A stretch of DNA of 64,000 nucleotides from Bacteroidales bacterium. GTDB lineage: Bacteria > Bacteroidota > Bacteroidia > Bacteroidales > UBA932. Position numbers and translations under genes: made by a program. The notes beneath the pieces are model-generated. The model saw nothing but the letters and a program-made list of their open reading frames with translations. It was not told the DNA's origin and ran no database searches. The DNA is taken from positions 1 through 64,000 of the forward strand of contig JAFSMS010000054.1 in assembly GCA_017447815.1 (NCBI GenBank), written 5' to 3'. Positions 47,982 through 57,570 of the stretch are shown in pieces. The first letter of the stretch is position 1, and each line of letters starts with the position of its first letter.

Positions 47982-50880
47982 TCAGCGCCCGTCCGGCCCG
48001 TCCGTCCACACATACGCTCAGCGGCTCTTCCAGACATACGTGGCGGAGCCAGGTGGTCTCGTAGCAGGCCTCGTGGGCTTCCAGGCGGCTCAGGTCGATA
48101 TGGTCGCCGGGACGCGAGTACGGATCCACGTTCACATAACCGGCATTGAACGAGGTGAGGTTTTGGAAGAAATGGGTGCCCTGGGACGGGTCGATGCGAA
48201 AGTCCGGGAGGGCGCATTCCACCAGGACGCGGGCTTCGGAAATATCGCTCCAGGTCACAGGAACGCCCAGGGTGGGGATGCTGGACCCCCATCGGCCGAA
48301 GCCGATGAGAATGTACGGACGTCCCTCCGCTCTCATGCGGGCGTTCAATTCGCTCAGTTCCCGTGCCATCTCCTGCGTTTTCATTTTGTCGAAAGCATCG
48401 GCCTTGAGATAGACGACATCCCGGATTCCGTCCTGCCAGCCGGTCCCCAGGGCACTTTCCGAGGTGACCAGGGCATCGGAACAGTCGATTTCCCGCCAGT
48501 CCACATCGGTCTGCAGGCTGTCGGAAGAGATGGGACGGATCTGGAGGGCGTTGAAAATCCCCGAGGAGAGTTCCGCCGCGAATTCCAGTTCCACGCTTCC
48601 TTGCATTTCATCGGCGCAGATTTCCAGCAATCTCCGGACGATGGAAGTCAGCGGAAAAGTCCCGTAACGCAGCACATGGGCGAAAGTGACGGATTTGGGT
48701 CCTTTGGCAAAAGGGGAGTCCACCATCCGCTGGTTCTCATAATCGTACGTGGATACGACCTTGGCGAAAGACTGGAACCTGTCGCAGTCGCTGATGGGAA
48801 TGCGCTCCAGGTTCACGGCATCGTCAACGGAGGTCTTGAATTTTTCCGGCAGGAGGTTGAGGGCGTACATCACCTGCTGCGTATCCCGCATGCAAAGTTC
48901 CGGCGTGGAGGTTTGCAGGACATGCTTGGGATAAGCCGGGGAGAAGCGGAGCACCTGTTCCCCGTCCACTACCGATTTGCCCAGTCCGAAAGCCAGTTTC
49001 ACAATCCCGTCTTCGGCCTTTTCGTAGCCGATGGGATAGAAATTGACCGAGCGGGCCACGCCGGACAGGGTAGGGAAGAAGTAACCCTGGTCAGGGGCGC
49101 CGCACACCTCCTGCAGAATGATGGCCATCTTCTCTTCCGAAATCACATTGGCGGTTGCGGTGATGTAGGCGCGGGAGGCGGCGAAATATACGCTGGCATA
49201 GACGCTCTTGATGGCCTTTGCAAGCAGGCGCAGCTGCTGGTCCTCGTTCTCCACGGACGGAATCATGTAGGTGGAATAGACCCCGGCGAACGGCTGGTAG
49301 TAGGAGTCTTCCAGTTTGGAGGAGGAGCGGACGGCCAGCGGAGTCCTCACCACGCGGATAAAGGCGCGGAGGGCTTCGGTCAGGGGTGCCGGAAGGTTGG
49401 AGGAAACGAATTCCGACAGCAGTTCCGCATCGGAGATATCGGCATTGATGACATACTGGAGGCCGTTTTCCAGGATGAAGCGGTCGAAGTATTCCGTGGC
49501 GATGACCAGTGTCCGCGGTACCGTGAGACGGACCCCTTCCCAGGCATTGTAGAGATTGTGCTTGTAGAGGATGTGGTTCAGGAAGGCCAGGCCGCGGGCT
49601 TTTCCGCCCAGCGACCCTTCCCCGAAGCGGGAGAACCAGATGGTGTCGTTAAAACTGTCCGGTTGGAAGCGGGCCACCACCCCCAGGCTTTGCCGGATGC
49701 GGTATTCGTGAATGCCCTGTACAGCGGCCTGGCGGAACGATTCCGAGTCGGCAAACGTGACGTTCTTCAAGGCATTCCCTTCCTGGAAGATGCCCCGCGC
49801 CAGCAGCCAGCGGGAAACGTAATTCTTGCTGCGCAGTTTTTCCAACTGCACTTCGGGCAGGGTGGCGATAATCTCTTCGGCCCCTTTCAGGTCCCGGGCG
49901 CGGGCCGTTTCCCGTCCTTTGGCGTTGGTGACCACGAAATCGCCGAAACCGAACTCCCGGCCGATATACTCGGACAGTTCGTGGGTGAGCGTCTTGGAGC
50001 GTTTCATCAGGAAGCCGGCCTGGAGCCCGTCCGCCACCGCATGCATGCTCTCCTGCGAACTCTGCATCAGGATGGGCATCTTGGGCGTTTCCTGCCGGAT
50101 CATCCTGCAAAGGTCCACGCCGGCATCCAGTTTCTCCAGGGAGGGCTTGTCATAGCGGTGGATGACAAAGCCGATGTCGGAGATGACCCCCAGCAGGTTC
50201 TCCTTGTACTTCCGGTACAGGGAAACGGCATCGTCATAATTGGTGGCCATCAGGATTTTGGGCCGGGCGCGCTTCCGGAAAATCTGCTGCTCTTCGTTGA
50301 GGGCGTCCCGGACGGCGTCCGTATTCTGCTGGAGCACCAGTTTGTACAGGAGCGGGAGATACGTGGAATAATAGCGGACCGAGTCTTCCACCAGCAAAAT
50401 GCACTGGACACCGCTTTCCAGGATGTCGGCCGGGGCGTTCATGCTGTCTTCCAGGAGCTTGATGATGGCGATGATGAGGTCGGTGCTGCCGTTCCAGTTG
50501 AAAATGTGGTCGAAGTTGGACAGGTCGCGGTCTTCCAGTTGGCGGTAAACTTCCTTGGAAAAGGAGGTCAGGAGCACGACGGGGGTCTCTCCGTTATGGG
50601 CTTTCATGCGGGCGGCGAAGTCGAAGACGTCCACCTCGCCCACATTGTACAGCGTGATGACCAGGTCCCACTCCTTCCCGGCGTCGGCTTTTTCCAACGC
50701 CTCGCGGGTGGATGCCGCGCGTTCAATCACGGGCGGGCCGCTCAGGTTCAGTTCTGCGTACTCTTGGGAGATGCGCATGTCCAGCCGGCCTTCTTCTTCC
50801 AGCGAAAAATTGTCGTAATTGTTGCACACCAGCAGAATCCGGCGGATTCGCCTGGCCATGAGCGTTGCACTGTCTGTCAT
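47974..50880 (-). CDS. Receiver-receiver-PPDK_N (PEP/pyruvate-binding) fusion protein
   Basis: 968 residues from the ATG at 50880, whose first bases overlap the gdhA stop (ATGA). Residues about 12-145 resemble a receiver lacking the phospho-acceptor (VITL, Leu77). Residues about 158-310 form a second receiver that keeps the pocket: Glu165-Asp166, Asp235 (GVISD), Ser274 and Lys293, with an inserted segment. The rest (about 400-950) is a PPDK_N/PEP-synthase ATP-grasp domain (GSLGGKARGLAFL, AVRSSSKLEDSYYQPFAGVYSTYM). There is no swivelling phospho-histidine domain and no PEP-binding barrel, so it cannot by itself be a complete PEP synthase. Often annotated simply as PEP synthase; the real function is unknown. 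Operon with glutamate dehydrogenase. Confidence 0.85.
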   Translation of the reverse strand: MTDSATLMARRIRRILLVCNNYDNFSLEEEGRLDMRISQEYAELNLSGPPVIERAASTREALEKADAGKEWDLVITLYNVGEVDVFDFAARMKAHNGETPVVLLTSFSKEVYRQLEDRDLSNFDHIFNWNGSTDLIIAIIKLLEDSMNAPADILESGVQCILLVEDSVRYYSTYLPLLYKLVLQQNTDAVRDALNEEQQIFRKRARPKILMATNYDDAVSLYRKYKENLLGVISDIGFVIHRYDKPSLEKLDAGVDLCRMIRQETPKMPILMQSSQESMHAVADGLQAGFLMKRSKTLTHELSEYIGREFGFGDFVVTNAKGRETARARDLKGAEEIIATLPEVQLEKLRSKNYVSRWLLARGIFQEGNALKNVTFADSESFRQAAVQGIHEYRIRQSLGVVARFQPDSFNDTIWFSRFGEGSLGGKARGLAFLNHILYKHNLYNAWEGVRLTVPRTLVIATEYFDRFILENGLQYVINADISDAELLSEFVSSNLPAPLTEALRAFIRVVRTPLAVRSSSKLEDSYYQPFAGVYSTYMIPSVENEDQQLRLLAKAIKSVYASVYFAASRAYITATANVISEEKMAIILQEVCGAPDQGYFFPTLSGVARSVNFYPIGYEKAEDGIVKLAFGLGKSVVDGEQVLRFSPAYPKHVLQTSTPELCMRDTQQVMYALNLLPEKFKTSVDDAVNLERIPISDCDRFQSFAKVVSTYDYENQRMVDSPFAKGPKSVTFAHVLRYGTFPLTSIVRRLLEICADEMQGSVELEFAAELSSGIFNALQIRPISSDSLQTDVDWREIDCSDALVTSESALGTGWQDGIRDVVYLKADAFDKMKTQEMARELSELNARMRAEGRPYILIGFGRWGSSIPTLGVPVTWSDISEARVLVECALPDFRIDPSQGTHFFQNLTSFNAGYVNVDPYSRPGDHIDLSRLEAHEACYETTWLRHVCLEEPLSVCVDGRAGRALIK

Positions 50881-52232
50881 ACGAGTCCCTGGTCTGACAT
50901 GGCTCCGGCCACTTTGATGAAGCCGGCCAGGTTGGCTCCTTTCACATAGTTTACGCTTCCGTCGGCCTCGGTGCCGTATTTCAGGCAGGCGGCATGGATG
51001 TCCTGCATGATGCGGTGCAGGTACCGGTCCACCTCTTCGGCCGTCCAATGCTGCCGCATGGAGTTCTGGCTCATCTCCAGGCCGGAAGTGGCGACGCCGC
51101 CGGCGTTGGAGGCCTTGCCGGGAGAGTAGAGCAGGCCGGCGCCCTGGATGATGCGGATGGCTTCCGGCGTGGAGGGCATGTTGGCGCCTTCCGCAACGCA
51201 CAGGCAGCCGTTTTTCACCAGCGTTTCCGCATCGGCCTTCTCAATCTCGTTCTGCGTGGCGCAGGGGAGGGCGATGTCGCAGGGGATGCGCCAGGGCCGC
51301 TCGCCGGGATAATAGGTGGCCTGCGGGAACTTCTGCGCGTATTCCTTGATGCGGCCGCGGCGGAGGTTCTTGAGTTCGAAGACATAGGCCATTTTTTCTT
51401 CCGTGAGGCCTTCCGGGTCATGGATGAAGCCGTCGGAGTCCGACAGGGTCTGGACGATGGCGCCCAGGCGCATGGCTTTTTGCGCGGCGTACTGGGCCAC
51501 GTTGCCGGCGCCGGAGATGTTCACGCGCCTGCCCTCGAAACTGAGGCCGCGGGTTTCCAGCATTTGGCCGGCGAAGTAGCACAGGCCGTACCCGGTGGCT
51601 TCCGGACGGAGCAGGGAGCCGCCCCAGGCCTGCCCTTTGCCGGTGAGGGTGCCGGAAAACTCGTCCTTCAGGCGTTTGTACTGCCCGAAAAGGTAGCCGA
51701 TTTCACGGCCGCCTACGCCGATGTCGCCGGCGGGCACGTCGGTATGGGGGCCGATATGCCGGTAAAGTTCCGTCATGAAACTCTGGCAGAAACGCATGAC
51801 TTCGGCGTCCGACTTGCCGCGGGGGTTGAAATCGCTGCCTCCTTTGGCGCCGCCCATCGGGAGGGTGGTGAGGGCGTTTTTGAACGTCTGCTCAAACGCC
51901 AGGAATTTCATGATGGAAAGGTTTACGCTGGGATGGAAACGCAGTCCGCCTTTGTACGGGCCGATGGCGCTGTTGCACTGAACACGGAAGCCGCGGTTGA
52001 TATGCACCTCACCGCGGTCATCCATCCAGGGAACGCGGAAGATGACGATGCGTTCCGGTTCCACAATCCTTTCCAGGATTTTCTGGTCCATCAGGTGGGG
52101 ATAGGCCGTCACGTAGGGGGCGACGCTTTCCACGACTTCCCGTACGGCCTGATGAAATTCACTTTCTCCGGGATTCCGGGAGATGACATCTCCCATGAAA
52201 CCCTCGATGTAATGGCGGGTAAAATTGTCCAT
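50877..52232 (-). CDS. gdhA: Glutamate dehydrogenase (NADP-type)
   Basis: 451 residues from the ATG at 52232 (MDNFTRHYIEGFM), a usual length for hexameric bacterial GDH; a 31-codon upstream extension crosses the promoter and is rejected. Motifs: the catalytic-Lys region GGLRFHPSVNLSIMKFLAFEQ and PMGGAKGGSDFNP, VPAGDIGVGGREIGYLFG, and the nucleotide-binding NISGAGNVAQYAAQKA. It interconverts 2-oxoglutarate plus ammonia and glutamate, the main ammonia-assimilation step in gut Bacteroidales. First gene of an operon with the receiver-PPDK_N protein. Confidence 0.96.
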   Translation of the reverse strand: MDNFTRHYIEGFMGDVISRNPGESEFHQAVREVVESVAPYVTAYPHLMDQKILERIVEPERIVIFRVPWMDDRGEVHINRGFRVQCNSAIGPYKGGLRFHPSVNLSIMKFLAFEQTFKNALTTLPMGGAKGGSDFNPRGKSDAEVMRFCQSFMTELYRHIGPHTDVPAGDIGVGGREIGYLFGQYKRLKDEFSGTLTGKGQAWGGSLLRPEATGYGLCYFAGQMLETRGLSFEGRRVNISGAGNVAQYAAQKAMRLGAIVQTLSDSDGFIHDPEGLTEEKMAYVFELKNLRRGRIKEYAQKFPQATYYPGERPWRIPCDIALPCATQNEIEKADAETLVKNGCLCVAEGANMPSTPEAIRIIQGAGLLYSPGKASNAGGVATSGLEMSQNSMRQHWTAEEVDRYLHRIMQDIHAACLKYGTEADGSVNYVKGANLAGFIKVAGAMSDQGLV

Positions 52233-52268
52233 AAGTTCGTTCTTTAGGGATACACTACTTTCTTTGTG

Positions 52269-52296
52269 CAAAATTATAATTTTTTCTCTAAATTTG
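52269..52296. promoter_or_regulatory. Compact bidirectional promoter (gdhA leftward / WYL regulator rightward)
   Basis: Minus-strand TAATTTTG at 52269-52276 and plus-strand TAAATTTG at 52289-52296, offset 20 bp, with T-rich TTTTTTCTC between, as at 57538. Leader about 32 nt leftward, only a few nt rightward. Confidence 0.6.
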
Positions 52297-52302
52297 TAAA
52301 AT

Positions 52303-53208
52303 ATGGTTCCTGAATTGGTTGGCAAATACGTTTTCCTGGTACAGACCTTCGTGGAGGCGGGGGAAGCGGGGCTTTCCTGGCCGGAGGTCGCTTCCCGCTG
52401 GGAAAACCGTTATGGAGAGCCGTATGCCCGCCGTTCTTTCGGCAACCACCGGAAGGCCGTGGAGGAGGTTTTCGGCATCGCCATCACCTGCGACCGGAGC
52501 ACCAACCGCTACCGCATCAACGAAAGCGAAAGCGCCGTGGACAAGCGCGAGGCGGTGGATTACCTCATCAATACCTTCACCGTCAACAGCCTTCTCACCC
52601 TGGGGAAGGAACGGCTCAGCGGCCGCGTCTCGGTCGAAGACGTGCCTTCCGGGCAGAAGTTCCTGACCGTCATCATGCAGGCCATGCTGGACAATGCCGT
52701 CCTGCATCTGGAGTACCGCAAATACCTGAGCAGCGAAGTGGACCGGCGCACGGTCCGTCCCTATGCCCTCAAGGAGTTCGCCAAGCGGTGGTATCTTGTG
52801 GCCTTCAGCGTGGAGGCCCGGACCCTCCGCGTCTATGCCCTGGACCGCATCGCCTCCCTGGAGCGTACGGGAGCCCGCTTCCGCATGCCCGAATCCTTCG
52901 ACATCGGCCGGGAATTCGAGGCCAGTTACGGAATTTACCTCCCGGAAGAGGGACAGACGCCCGCCCTGGTGAAACTGCGCACGACGCTGCGGGAAGCCGC
53001 CTACCTGCAGGATCTTCCCCTCCATCCCAGCCAGACGCTCCTGTCGCAGGAAGGGGAGTGCTGCCTCTTTGCGCTCCGCGTGATTCCCAATCCCAACTTC
53101 ATCATGGAATTGTGCAAGCACGGGGCCGGTCTGGAGGTGCTGGAACCGGAATCGGTCCGCGAAAGCGTGAAACAAGCCTTGAACAAAGCTTTACGACAAT
53201 ATGAATAA
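52303..53208 (+). CDS. WYL-domain transcriptional regulator
   Basis: 301 residues. An N-terminal HTH-like region (1-70; YARRSFGNHRKAVEEVFG) is followed by a WYL domain (about 135-205; LHLEYRKYLSSEVDRRTVRPYALKEF, key parts VRPYALKEFAKRWYLVAF and RVYALDRI) and a WCX-type C-terminal region. WYL domains sense nucleotides or other small ligands and often control DNA-damage or defence genes. No defence gene is adjacent; it is divergent from gdhA and overlaps the S9 peptidase start by 8 nt. Confidence 0.9.
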   Translation: MVPELVGKYVFLVQTFVEAGEAGLSWPEVASRWENRYGEPYARRSFGNHRKAVEEVFGIAITCDRSTNRYRINESESAVDKREAVDYLINTFTVNSLLTLGKERLSGRVSVEDVPSGQKFLTVIMQAMLDNAVLHLEYRKYLSSEVDRRTVRPYALKEFAKRWYLVAFSVEARTLRVYALDRIASLERTGARFRMPESFDIGREFEASYGIYLPEEGQTPALVKLRTTLREAAYLQDLPLHPSQTLLSQEGECCLFALRVIPNPNFIMELCKHGAGLEVLEPESVRESVKQALNKALRQYE

Positions 53209-55402
53209 AAAGTATTTTGCAATGGCGGCCGCAGCGCTGGCCCTCATTGCCTGCACCGGAAAAAATGAAATGAAACCACAGGAAGGATACATCGGCCCGT
53301 CGGTCCTCAAGGTGGAAGACGGCCACATGACCCCTGAACTGCTTCTGTCCCTGGGCCGCCTGAGCGATCCTCAGTTGTCCCCGGACGGGAAGACCATCCT
53401 TTATGGGGTCAGTTATACCGACATCGACCAAAACCGCAGCGTGCGCAATCTCTTCACCATCCCCGTGGAGGGAGGGGAGCCCACACAACTCACCATGGAC
53501 GGAAAGAGCCTCTCGTCGGCCCGCTGGGCCTCGGACGGCCAGGCTGTTTTCTTCCTCCAGGGCGGCCAGTTATACAAGGCGGCCTTTCAGAACGGCTCGC
53601 TGGGCAGGCGGGAGCAACTCACGGACGTGGAAGGCGGCATTGACGATTATCTGCTTTCGCCGGACCAGACGCAGATGATTTATGTGAAGGGCGTCCACAG
53701 CCACGTGGAGGTGCCTGCCGACACGGACCCCGCCCTGGACAAGGCCGAGGCCTATGCCACGGAAGACCTTATGTACCGTCACTGGGACCACTGGCGCACC
53801 GAAATCGCCCACAGTTTCGTGGCGCCGCTGTCGGGCGGCATCGTGAAGGAAGGCATGGATATCCTGGGCCCGGACTGCCAGTGGGAACTTCCCAACGGCC
53901 CGTTCTCCGATATCGCCGACCTTTGCTGGAGCCCGGACGGACGCTATATCGCCTTTGCCTGCAAACCCATGACGGGCAAGGAGTACGCCTTCTCCACCAA
54001 CACCTGCATCTTCCTGTACTGCCCGCTCACCGGGGAAATCTCGCAGCTTACCTTCGAGGGCGGTTATGATACCCATCCGGTCTGGAGCCCCGACGGCACC
54101 CGGCTGACCTGGCTCTCGATGGAGCGCGACGGTTATGAGGCCGACAAGGTGCGCCTGATGCTCGCCGATGTCATCTGCCAGCCGGAAGGGGAGGGGCAGA
54201 GTGCCAACCCCGCCATCGACAACATCCGGGAACTCAGCGGCGGCTTCAAATACAACGTGGAGGCTCCCGTCTGGTCGGCCGACGGCCAGTCGATCTATTT
54301 CTCCGCCCTGGCGGAGGGCCTGCAGGGGATTTTCAATGTAGTGCCCGGCATGGAGCCGGTGCGCCTGACGGCCGACAACCTCTGGTTCGACTTCGGCTCT
54401 CCCTTCGGCGTGCTGCAGGACGGGACGCTCCTGACCACTTTCGCCTCCATGGATTTCCCCACGGAACTGGTGGCCGTGACGGACAACGCCATCCATCAGC
54501 TCACGTTCGAGAACGAGCATCTGCTGGGGCAGCTGGACAAGCATGAGACCGAGGCCCGCTGGCTGACGACGGTGGACGGCGAGAAGATGCTCACCTGGGT
54601 GCTGCTGCCTCCCAAGTTTGACGCCTCCAAGACTTATCCTGCCATCGAAATCTGCCTGGGCGGCCCCCAGGGCACGCTTTCCCAGGGCTGGAGTTATCGT
54701 TGGAACTATCTGCTCATGTGCCATCAGGGCTATGTGGTGGTCCTTCCGAACCGCCGCGGCACTACGGCCTTCGGCCAGCCCTGGTGCGAGGAAATCTCCG
54801 GAGACTACATCGGCCTCAACATGCAGGATTATCTCACGGCGGCCCGCCACATCAAGGCCGAGCCTTATGTGAGCGGCGTGGCTGCCTGCGGCGCCTCCTA
54901 TGGCGGTTACAGTGTCTATTACCTCGCCGGCATCCATAAGGATGTGTACGACTGCTTCATCGCCCATGCAGGCATCTTCAACGAGGAGCACATGTACATG
55001 ACCACCGAGGAAATGTGGTTCCCGAACTGGGACAACGGCGGCTTGCACGAGTATGCCTATGAGGCCGGCCAGACGGGTGCGGCCGGCGACGGCGTCACCT
55101 TCGGCGGCTTGAGGCAGGGCGGCTCGCCCTGGAGCAGCCTTCCCAAGGCCCGGCGCCATTACGACAATTCCCCGCACAAACTGGTACAGAACTGGCACAC
55201 TCCCATCCTCTGCATCCATGGCGGTTCCGATTTCCGTGTCCCTTATGACGAGGGCATGGCCGCCTTCAATGCCGCCCAGATGATGGGCGTCCCTTCCAAA
55301 CTCATCGTGTTCCCGGGCGAGAATCACTGGATCCTCAAGCCCCAGAACGCCCTGTACTGGCACCGGAGTTACTTCGACTGGCTGGATCGCTGGATGAAGT
55401 AA
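53201..55402 (+). CDS. S9-family prolyl oligopeptidase-type lipoprotein
   Basis: 733 residues with the lipoprotein signal ALALIAC (about Cys18). A WD40/DPP-type beta-propeller (ELLLSLGRLSDPQLSPDGKTI..., repeated SPDGR/SPDGT motifs) covers about residues 45-440. The alpha/beta-hydrolase peptidase domain has the elbow GASYGGY with Ser566, Asp677 (HGGSDFRVP) and His709 (GENHW). S9 enzymes of this kind cut short peptides, often after Pro or Ala, in the periplasm. Translationally coupled to the WYL gene by an 8-base overlap. Its stop codon touches the recG stop codon on the other strand. Confidence 0.93.
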   Translation: MNKKYFAMAAAALALIACTGKNEMKPQEGYIGPSVLKVEDGHMTPELLLSLGRLSDPQLSPDGKTILYGVSYTDIDQNRSVRNLFTIPVEGGEPTQLTMDGKSLSSARWASDGQAVFFLQGGQLYKAAFQNGSLGRREQLTDVEGGIDDYLLSPDQTQMIYVKGVHSHVEVPADTDPALDKAEAYATEDLMYRHWDHWRTEIAHSFVAPLSGGIVKEGMDILGPDCQWELPNGPFSDIADLCWSPDGRYIAFACKPMTGKEYAFSTNTCIFLYCPLTGEISQLTFEGGYDTHPVWSPDGTRLTWLSMERDGYEADKVRLMLADVICQPEGEGQSANPAIDNIRELSGGFKYNVEAPVWSADGQSIYFSALAEGLQGIFNVVPGMEPVRLTADNLWFDFGSPFGVLQDGTLLTTFASMDFPTELVAVTDNAIHQLTFENEHLLGQLDKHETEARWLTTVDGEKMLTWVLLPPKFDASKTYPAIEICLGGPQGTLSQGWSYRWNYLLMCHQGYVVVLPNRRGTTAFGQPWCEEISGDYIGLNMQDYLTAARHIKAEPYVSGVAACGASYGGYSVYYLAGIHKDVYDCFIAHAGIFNEEHMYMTTEEMWFPNWDNGGLHEYAYEAGQTGAAGDGVTFGGLRQGGSPWSSLPKARRHYDNSPHKLVQNWHTPILCIHGGSDFRVPYDEGMAAFNAAQMMGVPSKLIVFPGENHWILKPQNALYWHRSYFDWLDRWMK

Positions 55403-57532
55403 TCAGGAAATCCGGGAATAATCCTTGGTCAGATATTTGTCCCGCCGCAGTTCGGCTGCGAGCGGGGCATTTTTTGCCTCGGACAGTCCGGGATCCTGGT
55501 CCAGGATGTGCTGGGCATAGCCCCGGGCATCGGAAAGGATGAGGCCGTCCTTGGCCAGGGAGGCGATGTTGAGGGCAATGGGAAGCCCGCTCTGCTGGGT
55601 CCCTTCCAGATCTCCGGGGCCGCGCATCTTCATGTCCTCCTCGGCCAGTTCGAAGCCGTTTTCGGTGGCGCAGAGAAGGTCCAGGCGCTTCTGGCTCTCC
55701 TTCGAGACCTTGGTGCCTTTCATCAGGATGCAGTAGGAGCGTTCCGCACCCCGGCCCACCCGGCCGCGGAGTTGGTGCAGTTGGCTCAGGCCGAAGCGCT
55801 CGGCGCTTTCAATCACCATCACGGAAGCGTTGGGCACGTCCACGCCGACCTCGATGACGGTGGTGGACACCAGGATGTCGGCCCGGCCGGCGGCGAAGGC
55901 ATCCATATTGAACGCTTTCTCCTGCGGCGTCTGCTTCCCGTGGACGATGGCCACCTTGTACCGGGGCAGCGGAAAGGCCTTTACAATCTCTTCATACCCC
56001 AGTTCCAGGTTCTTGTAATCCATCTTTTCGCTTTCGAAGATGAGCGGATACACGATGAAGGCCTGGCGCCCCTTGGCAATCTCGTCCCGGATGAAGTTGT
56101 GCATGGCGTGGCGCTTGCCCTCTCCCACGCAAAGGGTCTGGACGGGCTTTCGGCCCGGAGGCATCTCGTCGATGACGGAGACGTCCAGGTCTCCGTACAG
56201 GGTCATGGCCAGGGTGCGGGGGATGGGCGTGGCCGTCATTACCAGGATATGCGGCGCGGTGCCCTGCCAGCCTTTGTTCCAGAGCCGGGCGCGCTGTTCT
56301 ACGCCGAAGCGGTGCTGCTCGTCGATGATGGCGAGCCCCAGCGCCCGGAAATGGACCGTATCTTCAATCAGGGCATGGGTGCCGATCAGGAGGCCGATGC
56401 TGCCGTCCTGCAGGCCGGCGTGGATTTCCCGCCGGGCGGCGGCGCCGGTGTTCCCCGTCAGGAGGGCCGCTTTCACGCCGGTGGGGTTCAGGTACTTGGA
56501 AATATTGGCAAAATGCTGCTGGGCAAGCACTTCCGTGGGTGCCATCAGGCAGGCCTGATAGCCGTTCCCCACGGCGATGAGGGCCGACAGTACGGCCACC
56601 ATGGTTTTGCCGGAGCCGACGTCTCCCTGCAGCAGGCGGTTCATCTGGTGCCCGCTGCGCATGTCTTCCCGGATTTCCCGGATCACCCGCTTCTGGGCGC
56701 CCGTAAGCGCATAGGGCAGCGCCTTGTAGCAGGCGTTGAAGGCCTCTCCCACAGCCGCCATCTTCAATCCCACGGCACTGCGGCTGCGCACGAATTTCTG
56801 TTTGAGGAGCGACAGTTGCAGAAGAAACAGTTCCTCGAACTTGAGCCGGTAGGTAGCTTTGGCCAGGGCCTGCTGGTCAACGGGGAAGTGGATCTGCCGA
56901 AGGGCGTAGGTGAGGGGCACGAGGCCCTTTTCCTTGAGGATGTACTCCGGCAGGGTGTCCTGCAGCGTGGGCAGAATTCCCTCCAGGGCCGTCCCGATGA
57001 GTTTCAGCATCACTTTCCCGGTAATGCCCGCGGTTTTGAGTTTTTCGGTGGAGGTATAGACGCCGGTGAGCGCGCCGGCAAAAGTGGCGTCCGGCGCATC
57101 CACTTCCGGATGCACCATGTTGAGCCGGTTCTGGAACAGGCTGGGCTTCCCGAAGAAAATGAATACGCTGCCCGGTTTCAGGCGGGCGTGCATCCATTTG
57201 ACGCCCTTGAAAAACACCACTTCCATCTCCCCGCTGTCGTCGGCCACGATGGCCGACAGGCGGCTGACCAGGTTGTACTTGACATTGTCCTGGGGCACTT
57301 CGGCCCCATTTTTGGCCAGCAGCCGCACCTTGGTGACCATGGCGCGGATTTGCACCTGGGCCAGGTCCGGATGTACGTCGGCGATGCGGACAATGCTGCT
57401 GCGGTCGATATAACGGAAAGGATACAGGCGCACAAGGTCTCCCACCGTGCTGATTCCCAGTTCGGATTCGAGGAGCGCCGCCCGCTTGGGCCCCACTCCC
57501 GGAAGATACTGTATGGCGGTATCCGGATTCAT
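55403..57532 (-). CDS. recG: ATP-dependent DNA helicase RecG
   Basis: 709 residues, a normal RecG length. N-terminal wedge/OB domain (RAMVTKVRLLAKNG, KNGAEVPQ), Walker A LLQGDVGSGKTMVA, motif II IIDEQHRFGVEQR, TATPIPRTLAMTLYGDLDVS, and C-terminal helicase motifs TTVIEVGVDVPNA and QLRGRVGRGAERSYC. RecG reverses stalled replication forks and processes Holliday junctions. Its leftward promoter lies back-to-back with that of the lactonase gene; its end directly abuts the S9 peptidase gene. Confidence 0.97.
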   Translation of the reverse strand: MNPDTAIQYLPGVGPKRAALLESELGISTVGDLVRLYPFRYIDRSSIVRIADVHPDLAQVQIRAMVTKVRLLAKNGAEVPQDNVKYNLVSRLSAIVADDSGEMEVVFFKGVKWMHARLKPGSVFIFFGKPSLFQNRLNMVHPEVDAPDATFAGALTGVYTSTEKLKTAGITGKVMLKLIGTALEGILPTLQDTLPEYILKEKGLVPLTYALRQIHFPVDQQALAKATYRLKFEELFLLQLSLLKQKFVRSRSAVGLKMAAVGEAFNACYKALPYALTGAQKRVIREIREDMRSGHQMNRLLQGDVGSGKTMVAVLSALIAVGNGYQACLMAPTEVLAQQHFANISKYLNPTGVKAALLTGNTGAAARREIHAGLQDGSIGLLIGTHALIEDTVHFRALGLAIIDEQHRFGVEQRARLWNKGWQGTAPHILVMTATPIPRTLAMTLYGDLDVSVIDEMPPGRKPVQTLCVGEGKRHAMHNFIRDEIAKGRQAFIVYPLIFESEKMDYKNLELGYEEIVKAFPLPRYKVAIVHGKQTPQEKAFNMDAFAAGRADILVSTTVIEVGVDVPNASVMVIESAERFGLSQLHQLRGRVGRGAERSYCILMKGTKVSKESQKRLDLLCATENGFELAEEDMKMRGPGDLEGTQQSGLPIALNIASLAKDGLILSDARGYAQHILDQDPGLSEAKNAPLAAELRRDKYLTKDYSRIS

Positions 57533-57537
57533 CTTTA

Positions 57538-57565
57538 CAAAGATACGATTTTTTCTCTATCTTTG
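57538..57565. promoter_or_regulatory. Compact bidirectional promoter (recG leftward / lactonase rightward)
   Basis: Minus-strand TATCTTTG at 57538-57545 and plus-strand TATCTTTG at 57558-57565: identical -7 octamers, offset 20 bp. The whole intergenic spacer is only 38 bp, and both ATGs lie 5-6 nt beyond their -7 motif, so both transcripts should be nearly leaderless. Confidence 0.7.
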
Positions 57566-57570
57566 CGGAT

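Noticed and set aside
50881..51201. 107-codon N-terminal extension of the receiver-PPDK_N protein
   Set aside because: It lies inside gdhA on the same strand in another frame; the ATGA overlap marks the true start at 50880.
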